A DNA stretch of 64,000 bases, taken from the NCBI GenBank assembly GCA_029817715.1, contig JARUPY010000083.1, positions 3,162,001-3,226,000 of the forward strand, written 5' to 3'. The position numbers and the translations under genes were made by a program. Positions 35,432-45,712 of this stretch are shown one piece after another; position 1 is the first letter of the stretch; every line of letters starts with the position of its first letter. The stretch comes from Melastoma dodecandrum. Its lineage: Eukaryota > Streptophyta > Magnoliopsida > Myrtales > Melastomataceae. A model generated the notes under the pieces. It ran no database searches. It saw only the letters and a list, made by a program, of their open reading frames with translations, and was not told where the DNA came from.

Positions 35432-38400
35432 TTACGTGTCTTTCATCATTAGTGTCCCCGGATCCCGGTGGACAACACCTCCAAAGTATGGCTTGACCCG
35501 ACTTGCATTCACCTTGAACCTGTCAGAAGAATCAGTACCTACTAATTCGAGAACACCGAATGGTAGTACCTGGGTAATTTCGAAGGGTCCTGACCAGCGC
35601 GATTTGAGTTTCCCTGGAAACAACCGAAGCCGTGAATTGAATAAAAGTACTAATTGACCAGGGGAGAATTTACGCTCCTTAAGTCGACGATCATGCCACG
35701 CCTTGGTCTTCTCTTTGTAAATGCGGGCATTCTCGTATGCGTCTCTCCGGAATTCCTCCATTTCATTCAGCTGCATTAATCGCTGCTCCCCTGCTGCGCT
35801 TGGGTCCAGGTTAAGCTTTTGAACCGCCCAATAAGCCTTGTGCTCTAGCTCCACCGGCAGATGACAGGCTTTTCCATATACTAGCTTGTACGGCGATGTC
35901 CCAATCGGGGTCTTGAAGGCCGTCCTGTATGCCCATAGTGCATCGTCGAGTTTGGTGAACCAATCTTTTCGATTAGCACTTACCGTTTTCTCCAGGATTC
36001 TCTTGATTTCGCGGTTGGACACTTCTACTTGGCCGCATGTCTGAGGATGGTATGGCAACGCCACCTTATGCTTGATTCCATATTTCCGCATCAGTGTAGT
36101 GAACTTGTTGTTGCAGAAATGAGCTCCACCGTCACTGATGATGGCCCGTGGTGTTCCGAACCGCGTGAAAATCTGTCTAAGAAATTTCAAAACTCCACGA
36201 GCATCGTTAGTGGGTAACGCGACAGCTTCTACCCATTTGGACACATAATCAACAGCCACTAAAATGTATTTATTCTTTAAGGAATCAACAAAGGGCCCCA
36301 TAAAATATATCCCCCACACATCGAACAGTTCGACTTCTAGAATATTATTTAATGGCATTTCATCGCGACGTGAAATATTTCCTACCCTTTGGCAGCGATC
36401 GCACTGTGCTACAAAAGTGTGAGCATCCTGAAATAATGAGGGCCAGTAAAAACCTGATTGTAAGACATTTGCTGCGGTTTTCTGACCACCGAAATGTCCA
36501 CCGTACGGGGCGGCATGGCATTGCTCAAGGATCGGCCTGATTTCTTCCTCCGGAACGCAACGCCGAATGACCTGGTCTGCACATTTCCTAAAAAGCAAAG
36601 GTTCATCCCACATATAGAATTTAACTTCATAGATGAACCTTTTCCGCTGTTGGCTTGTCATGTCTGGAGGAAAAATATTTGCGACTATGTAGTTCACATA
36701 GTCGGCATACCAAGGCGCGGCTACCTCCACAGCGAACAGTTGCTCATCAGGGAAAGAATCGTTTATCAGAGTCGAGGGTGTGCTCTTCATTCCCTCCTCC
36801 AGCCTGGATAGGTGATCAGCTACTTGGTTCTCGGAACCTTTCCTGTCTACAATGGTAAGATCGAACTCTTGCAATAATAACACCCAACGGATTAGTCGTG
36901 GTTTTGAGTCCGCCTTAGAAATCAAGTAGCGTATGGCCGCATGATCAGTATGCACAATCACTGAACACCCAATCAAATAAGGCCTAAACTTATCGAAAGC
37001 AAACACAATCGCCAACATTTCTTTCTCTGTTGTCGTGTAATTAACCTGGGCGGAGTCAAGTGTTCTACTAGCATAGTAAATAGCACGAAAGTGCTTATCT
37101 CTCTTTTGTCCTAACACTGCTCCTACAGCTAAATCACTCGCATCGCACATCAGTTCGAAAGGCAAGTTCCAATCAGGAGCGACAATAATCGGGGATGATA
37201 CTAACCTCTCCTTTAGTGTAAGGAATGCTTCCATACACTTACCGTCGAAAAGGAATGGTGCATCCTTCTCCAAGAGATTGCAAAGCGGCTTGGTGATCTT
37301 CGAGAAATCCTTAATAAATCTCCTGTAGAAGCCAGCGTGTCCCAAGAAGCTTCGGACTCCTTTCACTGATGTTGGAGGGGGTAGCTTCTCGATCGTCTCC
37401 ACTTTGGCCTTGTCCACTTCAATACCATTCTCCGAAATCCTGTGACCAAGCACAATGCCTTCGCGCACCATGAAGTGGCACTTTTCCCAATTCAGAATCA
37501 GGTTAGTCTGTTCACATCGCGCAAGAACAGCCGCAAGATTATCCAAGCAATTTTTAAATGACACTCCAAAAACTGAGAAATCATCCATGAATACCTCAAT
37601 GGTCTTCTCAATCATGTCCGAAAAAATCGCTGTCATACATCGCTGAAACGTGGCAGGCGCATTACATAATCCAAATGGCATACGACGGAAAGCGAACGTA
37701 CCGTAGGGGCAAGTGAAGGTGGTCTTTTCCTGATCCTCCGGTGCGATCGCTATCTGATTATAACCTGAATATCCGTCCAGAAAACAATAAAAACTCTTAC
37801 CTGCGAGACGGTCCAACATCTGATCGATGAAGGGAAGCGGGAAATGATCCTTGCATTTGGCTGCATTGAGTTTCCTGTAGTCCATGCATATTCTCCATCC
37901 GGTGACCGTCCTTGTTGGGATGAGCTCATTCTTGCTGTTCTCGACCACCGTTATGCCTCCTTTTTTAGGCACGCACTGGACTGGGCTCACCCACGAGCTA
38001 TCCGAGATCGGATAAATGATACCTGCATCGAGCCATCTAATAACTTCTTTCCTTACCACCTCCTTCATATGCGGGTTTAATCGCCTTTGATGTTCGACTG
38101 TTGGCTTCTTGTCACTATCCAGGACAATCTTGTGCATGCAAACTGCTGGACTAATCCCCTTTATGTCCGCGATGGTCCATCCAATAGCTGTCTTATGCTC
38201 CCGAAGCACTCGTAGCAGCATCTCTTCCTGTTCGTTAGTTAATGACGATGAAATAATAACCGGAAGAGTATTGTCCTTACCCAGGTAGGAATACCTTAAG
38301 TGGTCAGGCAACGGCTTTAGTTCCAGCTTCGGGGGTTCTTCAATGGACGGCTTAGTGGTCGTTGCAGGTCGGTCGAGGGGTTCCACCCTTTGGAATTGCC

Positions 38401-39901
38401 GCACAAAGGCCACCTCTTCCTCAGACTTCTCATCTTGTAATGCATCTTCCTTCGGCAATTCTTCTTCCGGCTGTAGCTCAAATGCTTCTAGGAATGTCTC
38501 GATGGCAACTTCCTCAAGTATGTCCACGTACCTGCATTCATCAATTTCGTTAGGCATCTTCATAGCCTTGTCCATGTTGAACGTCACCTCTTGGTCGTGG
38601 ACCCTCATGGTAAGCTCTCCCTTCTGGACATCGATTAGTGTCCTCCCCGTTGCTAAGAACGGTCGTCCTAGGATGATGGGGACCTCTCGATCTTCCTCGT
38701 AATCCAGGATGACGAAGTCCGCGGGGAAGATGAACCTGTCTACTTTCACCAAAACATCTTTCACAATACCCTTAGGGTACGTGTACGATCGGTCAGCTAA
38801 TTGCAAAGTCAGAGATGTCGGTCTTACTTCGCCGATGTTCAATTTCTTGAACACTGAAAATGGCATCAAGTTGATGCTCGCCCCTAAATCACATAAAGCA
38901 TGACCAAAAAAATCCGTTCCAATGTGGCACGGGATAGTGAACTTACCCGGATCCTTGAGTTTTGGTGGGAGTCTTCTTTGCACGATCGCACTGCATTCCT
39001 CAGTCAGTGAGATGGTTTCGTGCCCTCCAAGCTTCCGCTTCTTCGATAGAATGTCCTTCATGAACTTCACGTAACTTGGCATTTGCTCAAGTGCCTCCGC
39101 AAAAGGTATGTTGATCTGCAACTTCTTAAAAACCTCAAGAAATTTCTTAAACTGTTGCTCATCAGTGTTTTTCTTTAACCTTTGCGGAAAAGGAACTTGC
39201 GGAATAACAGGGATTACAGGCACATGATTGGTACGTACCGGTGTTTCTGAGCTATGATGCTCAGAGTCCTTTCCAGACTCCATCTCACGTACCTTGGCCT
39301 GACGCTTCGCCCTGGCATGCTCCTTTTCGGCTTCTTGCCGCTCAAACTCCTCTTCAAGGTCCTTCCCGTTTCGAAGGGTAATCGCGCTGCAATTCTCTCG
39401 ATTCTTGGGGTTGAGTTCCGTGTTACTCGGTAGCGTTCCATGTGGTCTCATGACCAACGATCCTGCAAGTTGTCCCATTTGCATCTCCAATTGCTTGATC
39501 GAGGTCGCGTGATCCTTTAGTATGAGCTCCTGTTGCTTCCTTGTCTCCTCTTGTTGTTTCCGGACCTCCTCATTACTAGCAAGAACCTGTCTCAATAAAT
39601 CCTCAACACTAGATTTAGGTACACTTACGGGTTGTCGCATCTGGGGTGCAAATCCCGGTGGCTGGTTCGGTCGCGTAGGCCCAGCATCCTGATGCTCTTG
39701 ATTGCTTCTCCACGAGAAATTGGGGTGGTTGCGCCATCCTGGGTTGTACGTGTTGGAGTACGGGTTATTCCTATTGTTGCCTCCCACGTAATTCGCCTCC
39801 TCCAACTCCTGCATCTCCATAACCTGCATATTAGAGCGAGGAGCGTTAGCTAATTGCGTCGACGTACGCAAAGCAGCCATCTCCTTAGTCAAAGTCTCCA
39901 A
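35432..39901 (-). CDS. pol: Athila pol polyprotein (protease, RT, RNase H, integrase)
   Basis: A 1489-codon ORF replicating the element. In order: Gln/Arg-rich spacer with coiled coil (~80-220); aspartic protease with [10 protein letters not shown] (~340); reverse transcriptase with [15 protein letters not shown] and FMDDFSVFG (~640-880); RNase H with [23 protein letters not shown] and [10 protein letters not shown] (~910-1020); integrase with an HHCC zinc motif (~1110-1170) and the core. In the core the second and third acidic residues are present ([16 protein letters not shown]), but the first catalytic Asp, normally in the WGIDFMGP context, is Tyr (TAT codon at 36305-36307), a single G-to-T change. 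The C-terminus has the [14 protein letters not shown] segment. The frame is continuous with gag upstream apart from one TAA, so the ATG at 39901 may not be a true start. Confidence 0.93.
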   Translation of the reverse strand: METLTKEMAALRTSTQLANAPRSNMQVMEMQELEEANYVGGNNRNNPYSNTYNPGWRNHPNFSWRSNQEHQDAGPTRPNQPPGFAPQMRQPVSVPKSSVEDLLRQVLASNEEVRKQQEETRKQQELILKDHATSIKQLEMQMGQLAGSLVMRPHGTLPSNTELNPKNRENCSAITLRNGKDLEEEFERQEAEKEHARAKRQAKVREMESGKDSEHHSSETPVRTNHVPVIPVIPQVPFPQRLKKNTDEQQFKKFLEVFKKLQINIPFAEALEQMPSYVKFMKDILSKKRKLGGHETISLTEECSAIVQRRLPPKLKDPGKFTIPCHIGTDFFGHALCDLGASINLMPFSVFKKLNIGEVRPTSLTLQLADRSYTYPKGIVKDVLVKVDRFIFPADFVILDYEEDREVPIILGRPFLATGRTLIDVQKGELTMRVHDQEVTFNMDKAMKMPNEIDECRYVDILEEVAIETFLEAFELQPEEELPKEDALQDEKSEEEVAFVRQFQRVEPLDRPATTTKPSIEEPPKLELKPLPDHLRYSYLGKDNTLPVIISSSLTNEQEEMLLRVLREHKTAIGWTIADIKGISPAVCMHKIVLDSDKKPTVEHQRRLNPHMKEVVRKEVIRWLDAGIIYPISDSSWVSPVQCVPKKGGITVVENSKNELIPTRTVTGWRICMDYRKLNAAKCKDHFPLPFIDQMLDRLAGKSFYCFLDGYSGYNQIAIAPEDQEKTTFTCPYGTFAFRRMPFGLCNAPATFQRCMTAIFSDMIEKTIEVFMDDFSVFGVSFKNCLDNLAAVLARCEQTNLILNWEKCHFMVREGIVLGHRISENGIEVDKAKVETIEKLPPPTSVKGVRSFLGHAGFYRRFIKDFSKITKPLCNLLEKDAPFLFDGKCMEAFLTLKERLVSSPIIVAPDWNLPFELMCDASDLAVGAVLGQKRDKHFRAIYYASRTLDSAQVNYTTTEKEMLAIVFAFDKFRPYLIGCSVIVHTDHAAIRYLISKADSKPRLIRWVLLLQEFDLTIVDRKGSENQVADHLSRLEEGMKSTPSTLINDSFPDEQLFAVEVAAPWYADYVNYIVANIFPPDMTSQQRKRFIYEVKFYMWDEPLLFRKCADQVIRRCVPEEEIRPILEQCHAAPYGGHFGGQKTAANVLQSGFYWPSLFQDAHTFVAQCDRCQRVGNISRRDEMPLNNILEVELFDVWGIYFMGPFVDSLKNKYILVAVDYVSKWVEAVALPTNDARGVLKFLRQIFTRFGTPRAIISDGGAHFCNNKFTTLMRKYGIKHKVALPYHPQTCGQVEVSNREIKRILEKTVSANRKDWFTKLDDALWAYRTAFKTPIGTSPYKLVYGKACHLPVELEHKAYWAVQKLNLDPSAAGEQRLMQLNEMEEFRRDAYENARIYKEKTKAWHDRRLKERKFSPGQLVLLFNSRLRLFPGKLKSRWSGPFEITQVLPFGVLELVGTDSSDRFKVNASRVKPYFGGVVHRDPGTLMMKDT

Positions 39902-39931
39902 TTGAGAACTAAGGGCTGTGATAGCATCAAT

Positions 39932-40726
39932 TTACTGGAGTCCTCCTCTTGCTGGTGCTCTCCTCTGGCCATTAGTAGCCATTGCCTCAAATAGCTCTAA
40001 CGCGTCATCTGGAGTCTTATTCATAATGGTGCCTCCGGCAGCAGAGTCGATTGTGGACTGGAGTTGCTCCGCTAGCCCGTCGTAGAAACTCTGAACCAAC
40101 ATCCACTTTGGGATGTCGTGGTGGGGGCATAACCTTTGCAGCTCCTTAATGCGATCCCATGCTTCGTACATTGATTCACCTGCTAGTTGGCGGAACGAAG
40201 TAATGTCGTTCCTTATCTTCACGGTTCGGCTCGGTGGATAGTACTTGGACAGGAAGTGTTTTCGGAGGTCGTCCCATGAGCTGACTGACTCTCCGGGCAG
40301 CGAATATAGCCACGCTCTGGCCTTGTCTCGAAGCGAGAACGGGAACAGCCTCAACTTGATTGCTTCTGCCGATACGCCATGATACCTGAAAGTGCCACAC
40401 AAATCCTCAAAACGCGTTAGGTGCCAGTGTGGATCTTCATTAATTAAACCTCCGAAATTCGAATTTTCGATCATATGAATAATTGAAGGATTAATTTCAA
40501 ACGTATCCGCCTGAATTTCAGGACGTAGAAAACCAGCATGATTTTGGGGAGTCGGCTGTGCATAGTCCCGCATCGTCCTCGGCTGTTGCTGCGCCGCAAT
40601 GTCAACAACATTGTTGTTGTTGTTGGCGTTCGCCATGGTGTCCCTTTGACCTCTTCGTAAAATCCGAAAAGTTCGTTCAATTTCTGGGTCAAAGAGTAGC
40701 TCTTTGTCACCTTTGCGATGTCGCAT
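39932..40726 (-). CDS. gag: Athila gag capsid protein
   Basis: A 264-codon ORF starting at 40726. It has the retrotransposon gag core: HLTRFEDLCGTFRYHGVS, LRLFPFSLRDKARAWLYSLP and FLSKYYPPSRTVKIRNDI, then QSFYDGLAEQLQSTIDSAAGG, the standard plant Ty3 Gag pattern. An Asn run (NNNNN) follows MANA near residue 31, which may be the authentic start. It ends with a TAA at 39934-39932, after which the same frame stays open into pol ([14 protein letters not shown]). Related Athila elements usually carry gag-pol as one frame, so the stop is either a nonsense mutation or a readthrough site. No CCHC knuckle is visible. Confidence 0.9.
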   Translation of the reverse strand: MRHRKGDKELLFDPEIERTFRILRRGQRDTMANANNNNNVVDIAAQQQPRTMRDYAQPTPQNHAGFLRPEIQADTFEINPSIIHMIENSNFGGLINEDPHWHLTRFEDLCGTFRYHGVSAEAIKLRLFPFSLRDKARAWLYSLPGESVSSWDDLRKHFLSKYYPPSRTVKIRNDITSFRQLAGESMYEAWDRIKELQRLCPHHDIPKWMLVQSFYDGLAEQLQSTIDSAAGGTIMNKTPDDALELFEAMATNGQRRAPARGGLQ

Positions 40727-40807
40727 ACACCTGCAAAAGATGAAAAGAGAATCAGTGACTAGAATAAAACTTGTAACTGAAACTTGATTGAAATAATTCT
40801 ATTTCAG

Positions 40808-40825
40808 TCCCCGGCAGCGGCGCCA
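40808..40825 (-). promoter_or_regulatory. Primer binding site for tRNA-Asp
   Basis: Reads TGGCGCCGCTGCCGGGGA on the element strand, complementary with one mismatch to the 3' end of plant tRNA-Asp (as I remember it, ending CCCCGGCAACGGCGCCA). It lies 10 bases inside the 5' LTR. Use of tRNA-Asp is typical of Athila. Confidence 0.85.
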
Positions 40826-40835
40826 AAAACTTGTT

Positions 40836-42186
40836 TGCAAAAACGCACACGCAAGTATACGGGTCGCGCCAAGTAATAAAGTGATGAGAAAGGTCATTCC
40901 CACGAGGACTGATTAAACAGAATCTACTGCCAAAATTCAATTATTGAGTTCAAATTCTAGTCAAGAAGGTTGAGTAATGAAAGGTTTGGTGCAAGAAAGT
41001 AAATCGCAAGAAAAATGAAAGCAATGTTGTAATTCAAATAATAAAGGCCTAGGATTCAGAATCCCCTATCGATTCGTAGATTATCGCACTCTCTCTTCCT
41101 CAATTCAATCCGTTTTACCGTTTACTAACCACAATTCCCTAACAATCGCTACACCTCTCTCGAGGCTGTAACTGTGAATTACTAATCACCCGTAAACCTA
41201 TATTTCTATAGCGAATCACGAATAATCAGAATTCCAATTGTTCTCTCGGTTACCTACGAGTGTATATCTCTATACTCCTCTTAGTTAAACCGATCTCTCG
41301 GCCTTAACCTAAGTTATGTTTCCCCTCTTCTAATCCTAAGTCTCTCTCGAGTTCACTTAAGACTAAGAGTTCATACAAACCGGCGATCAACCCGATAGGT
41401 AAGCATTAAACACAGAAGAAACACAAGTAAACGATAAATCTTCTTGAATTGATTCCGAAAAAGTGGATAACCAACTACACGAGTCGGTTCATCATCATCC
41501 TAGAAAAAGATGTTTAGTTCGACATCGCAAACGAAACAAAAAGCAAAGAGAACAGAAAGATCGTCGAAGTCTCCATCAACGTCTTCGTCTCCTTGTTCCT
41601 AGCCGTCGTCGGGTGCCAAAACCAAAGTCAGAAGGGGAAAAGAGAAAAGCTCCCCCGAAAACCTAAAATCCAATCCTTTTATACCTACAGCAAATCTAAA
41701 AAATAAAATCTAATTTTCAGGCAATATTATGTCGTGCAGCTGCAAGATGAATTCGTTGCAGCTGCAACGACCTCTCTGAAGCTCTCTTCATATCTGCCCT
41801 GTCGCACTCGTGCAGCTGCAGGGGACTGGCGTTGCAGCTGCAACGACCAGTCTGATGCCCTTGATCAATTCCTCCTCTCGTCGTGCAGCTGCACGAGCTT
41901 GGAGTTGCAGCTGCACGAGCCTGTCTGTCGTCCTTCTGCTTCACTTGTGCAGCTGCAAGAAGATTGGTTGCAGCTGCACCGTGTCCTCCGCCTTCTATTC
42001 CTCTTCATCCTTCACCCTTTTGCTTTGTTTTCCGTCATGCCTTCATTTACTTCCTACGATCACAAAGCAAACGTGATGAATGACACTTTACAGCTCAATT
42101 GGCAAACATTAACAATTAAAATTCTCGAAACTAACTAGAATTAAGCCTAAATGTGATAATATAACTCTATTTTACTAGAGTTATCA
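40836..42186 (-). repeat. Athila 5' LTR
   Basis: A 1351-bp LTR on the minus strand with TG...CA ends (TGATAACTC at 42186, TTTTTGCA at 40836). Nearly identical to the 3' LTR at 30963-32300. Contains the palindrome array at 41735-41978. Confidence 0.94.
41735..41978. repeat. LTR array of paired TGCAGCTGCA palindromes
   Basis: Eight copies of TGCAGCTGCA in four pairs. The spacer inside pairs is 12, 12, 12 and 11 bp, so centres are 21-22 bp apart, two turns of B-DNA. The counterpart in the 3' LTR (31871-32092) has seven copies after loss of one 22-bp unit. The core CAGCTG is an E-box. Confidence 0.95.
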
Positions 42187-43925
42187 TATATCATTTTGTC
42201 TGGGATGTTTAATTCAACGAACCTAGACAAATGATGTGGATAGTCATCCCAAATAACAGTTCATTCGTGGTCAAATTGATCCACAAAATGTTGAAATCAA
42301 TCTTACAAAAACTTACCATAAATAGATGATATATTTCATTCCATGGAAAATATAATTCCTATTATGATTATTTGAAAACGTAATCCAGAGAATTTGATCA
42401 GTTTAATGTCTTGATCGTTTCCCTTTAATTTCGTAATAAAACAATGATTAGATAATCATTTAATCGCAAAAATATATTTTACAGAAAGTTCTCAACGTAA
42501 GTTGCTTATATAGAGTAGATGTTTGAATTCTGTTTCACAGACAGTTAAGGCTCATCATCAAAACATATTCAACATTATCTAAATGGCAGCAACATATTTG
42601 GCAAATCAACAGCCTCTACTCGTGATGGTTATCGATTTCTTTGTCTAAAACACACCTGACAAGAATCGAGACTATAGTAAAAGCAAGCAATACATAATAA
42701 CACAAAACAACGCCCAGAAAAACACACACATGTATATACAAAAAGCTTAAGCAAAAACGTTTAACTTTTATACTGCTTGTTTTCTGTCCATCTTTATTCT
42801 CAACTTCGAATTTCTCTAACACCATCTACCCCCGAAACAAAACTGGGTTGCTATTTTTTACTCAACAGTGCATATAATTTCCTAAACACACATTCTTCTG
42901 AGCAAAACAAAACAGTGGAAGGCACTGGAAAAGCAATCCAACAAAAGATTAACTCGGGCAAGTAGTAGAAGCTTTTGGAGAAATGAGAAGTCTCATCATC
43001 AACCACCACGTAGAGAAGGCAAACTAAAACCAGAAGAGATCTACAAACGCACTTCCAAAAACAAAAGTAACTCAGCTAGCAGTCCAAACGTTTCACTGTC
43101 ATCACCTTTTCTGGCCAAGCAAAAATGTAGACGCAACAATAACACTGGACAAAATTATTGGGATAATAAAATAAATTAGCAAGCAAAAATCACAACCCAT
43201 TACTGTCAAGGACAAGAACCGAAGAACACACCTGAGAAGGCGACTCAAACAAGATTCCATCAATGAAGGCTGCCCTTAATTTCTATAACTTTTCGGCACA
43301 AATTTCGAGAATAGGAAGAACCAAAGAACCTACCACGATAAAAGACGAATTTCGGAACAGGAAGGGAGGAGATGCCCAGGGCGCACGTACTGAAACCAAA
43401 CGACAAAAGCTGGGAGCGGGAGCACTGGGAGTTATCGGAGGAGGTGAAGGTGGAGGCGGAGGAGTTGTCGATGGAGGAGTCGAACGATCAAGAGGGTGTC
43501 AGGCCAAACCCTAGCTAGGAGAAGGAGATTTCGGGCTAGTCACTTTGGACTTAGGCTGATGGGCCAAATAAGTAAGCTAAAAGCCCAAAATAGATTCAGC
43601 CCAACTAAATTTTGGCTTGTTTGGAATCCCGAATTTTATTTTTTAAAATGTCAATTGGAACCGAATACCAAAATATATATTAAATATTTTACCGAACCAA
43701 ATATCAAATATCAAATATCGAATTCCAAATACCGAATTGCCAAAATTTCGGTTAAGTATTTGGAATTTCAATATTTTTGCTCATCCCTAGGCTTGAGCTT
43801 GGCTCTTGTCACAGACACAGGTTCCCCGGGAAGATGTCCGTGGCCGTGTTCTTGACGGCTTTCTTGTCGGATACCATTCGCCTGCCTTCATATGTGTTGG
43901 ACCTGGTAAAATCCGAAAGAGGCGG
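42187..43925. other. Between Athila and the foldback element: no clear gene
   Basis: The first ~1.2 kb is AT-rich with an inverted repeat near 42190-42240 (ATCATTTTGTCT against AGACAAATGAT). At 43507-43514 AAACCCTA is a telo-box, and the minus strand below it looks like a CT-rich 5' leader followed by a short start (MESCLSRLLR at ~43265) with a splice-like donor, as if a gene's first exon were left behind. The rest of such a gene is not visible. A 33-codon open piece at 43830-43931 (plus) is unrecognised. Confidence 0.4.
43640..43770. repeat. Degenerate ACCGAA/TTCGGT-rich repeat, second tract
   Basis: Repeats of ACCGAAT, ATCAAATATC and their complements in AT-rich DNA, similar in style to 29370-29500. 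It lies about 150 bp before the foldback element. Confidence 0.55.
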
Positions 43926-45274
43926 CAAGTAAGTTACTTGCGTTTTACTACTTTTTCCCGTTTTTTAGTAAAATTTTACTAAACAGTTTTTTTTAATACT
44001 TTTTTACTAATAACCTTTAGTAATAATATTATAAATTTACTAAACAGTATCAGACTTAGTAAAACGTAAGAGTGATGCACAATAATGGGCTTGGTAAACT
44101 TTACTATACGATTTACTAAAAATTTTAGTAAATTACAATATTGTACTATATAGTAATAAAATTATTTTAGTAAATCACAATACAATACTACGAAATATTA
44201 GTATTTTACAATTGTGTACTATACGATGTATTGTGACAATTTAGTAAAAATTGAGTAATTTACTAAACAGTGTCGGGCTTAGTAAACAATTTAGTAAAAT
44301 GCCCAATGGGCTTAGTAAAACTAGAGAGAAATGTAGAGTAATGTGCTTTGTAATTTTTACTATAGTATTTACTAAAAATTTAGTAAATTACAATATTGTA
44401 CTATATTGTACTAAAATTGTTTTAGTAAATTACAAGACAGTACTAAGAAATATTAGTAATTTATAATTATGTACTATACGAAGCACTGTAACAATTTACC
44501 GTTTAGTAAATTATTAAGTTTTTACTAAATGGTTACGGTGCATCGAATAGTACATAATTGTAATTTACTTAAAAACTTTTAGTACAATATAATACAATAT
44601 TGTAATTTACTAAAATGTTTAGTAAATCCTATAGTAAATTTTACTAACCGTTATTCCTATCTCCCGTTTAACTAAGCCCATTAGGCTTTCTACTAAAGTT
44701 TTACTAGTCCCATACTATTTAGTAAATTACTAATTTTTTACTAAATTAGGATAGTAATTCGTATAGCATAGAATTGTAATTTACAAATATTTTTTAGTAA
44801 TGTATTGTAATTTACTAAATTGTTTTTAGTACAGTATAATATAATGTTATAATTTACTAAAAGTTTTAGTAAATCGTATAGTAAAAATTTCTAAGCCCGT
44901 TATTGGACATTTCTCTCTAGTTTTACTAAGTCCATCGGGCTTTTATTATTTTTTTTACTAAGTCCGACAATGTTTAGTAAATTACTAAGTTTTTAATAAA
45001 TTGTTAGAATGCATCGTATAGGATAGAATTGTAATTTACTAAAATATTTAGTAGAGTATTGTAATTTACTAAAATTTTTAGTAAATCGTATAGTAAAATT
45101 TATTAAGCCCATTATTGTGCATATGTGGGCTTTGTACTAAACTTTTATTGAGTTTGACACTGGTTAGTAAATTGTTAATATTATTACTAAAGGTTATTAG
45201 TAAAAATGTACTGGCAAAAAATACTGTTTAATAAAAAATGAGAAAAATTAGTAAAATGTAAGTCAACTTGCTTG
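43926..45274. mobile_element. Foldback element made of inverted TTTAGTAAA-rich tandem units
   Basis: A 1.35 kb AT-rich element whose ends are inverted repeats: CAAGTAAGTTACTTGCG at 43926 against the complement of the right end, CAAGCAAGTTGACTTAC. The match continues inward through TTACTAATAACCTTTAGTAATAAT (left) and its complement near 45180. The left half holds ~260-bp units in one orientation (landmarks GGGCTTAGTAAA, TTTAGTAAATTACAATATTG, GTACTATACGA); the right half holds similar units reversed, with a turning point near 44530. Long terminal inverted repeats built from internal tandem repeats are the mark of foldback (FB/FARE-type) transposons. No coding capacity; no clean target duplication seen. 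Confidence 0.75.
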
Positions 45275-45712
45275 TAAAGAAGTATAGCCTCTTCTGGAAA
45301 AATCGTGCATTTGACTTGAGTAGACAGCAAGAATTCGGCCGTTCCCTTATTTTTGTTTGCCATTCCTCTTCCGTGAAGTACTTTTGTGAGGGCACCCGGA
45401 GTACCTGATTCAGGATTCATTTTACTTTTTTGTGGTGTCACTTGCTTCGGCTTCCTTGTCTGTTGTTCCTCTCATCGAGTCTATCTGCCATTCGCTGTAA
45501 CCAAAGTTCCCTTTTCTCGTTTGCTTGCAGTTCAGTTCAAGGGCTTTTTCAGAAGAGAGTAGTCCATTTTTAGTCCCGTCAGTCCGGTAGAGACCCCTAC
45601 TTCAACCGCGGACGTTTCACTGGATGTGAAAAACATCCGAGTTATCCTTGCCCCTGAGAACTTCCGCCATGGTTTTAGAACATCGAGCTTAGGATTTTGT
45701 TATTGCTCTGCT
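45275..45712. other. Unassigned spacer with an unrecognised minus-strand ORF piece
   Basis: On the minus strand 45441-45290 is open (MNPESGTPGALTKVLHG and on), preceded in another frame by a charged segment (LWLQRMADRLDERNNRQG). It may be a fragment of a gene or transposon ORF; no family recognised. Confidence 0.3.

Larger units (their letters stand above)
30963..42186 (-). mobile_element. Athila-type Ty3/gypsy LTR retrotransposon, near full length
   Basis: An 11.2 kb element on the minus strand. In its own direction: 5' LTR (42186-40836), tRNA-Asp primer site (40825-40808), gag (40726-39932), pol (39901-35432), a palindrome array (35226-34898), a third ORF (34588-33419), noncoding DNA, polypurine tract (32316-32301) and 3' LTR (32300-30963). 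The protease motif [10 protein letters not shown], the RT motif FMDDFSVFG and the tRNA-Asp primer site together indicate Athila. The LTRs differ by 8 internal substitutions in ~1.33 kb plus two indels (9 and 22 bp), so it is young: roughly 0.2-0.3 Myr at the commonly used 1.3e-8 per site per year. No 5-bp target duplication is visible. A stop between gag and pol and a lost integrase Asp suggest this copy cannot move unaided. Confidence 0.9.
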
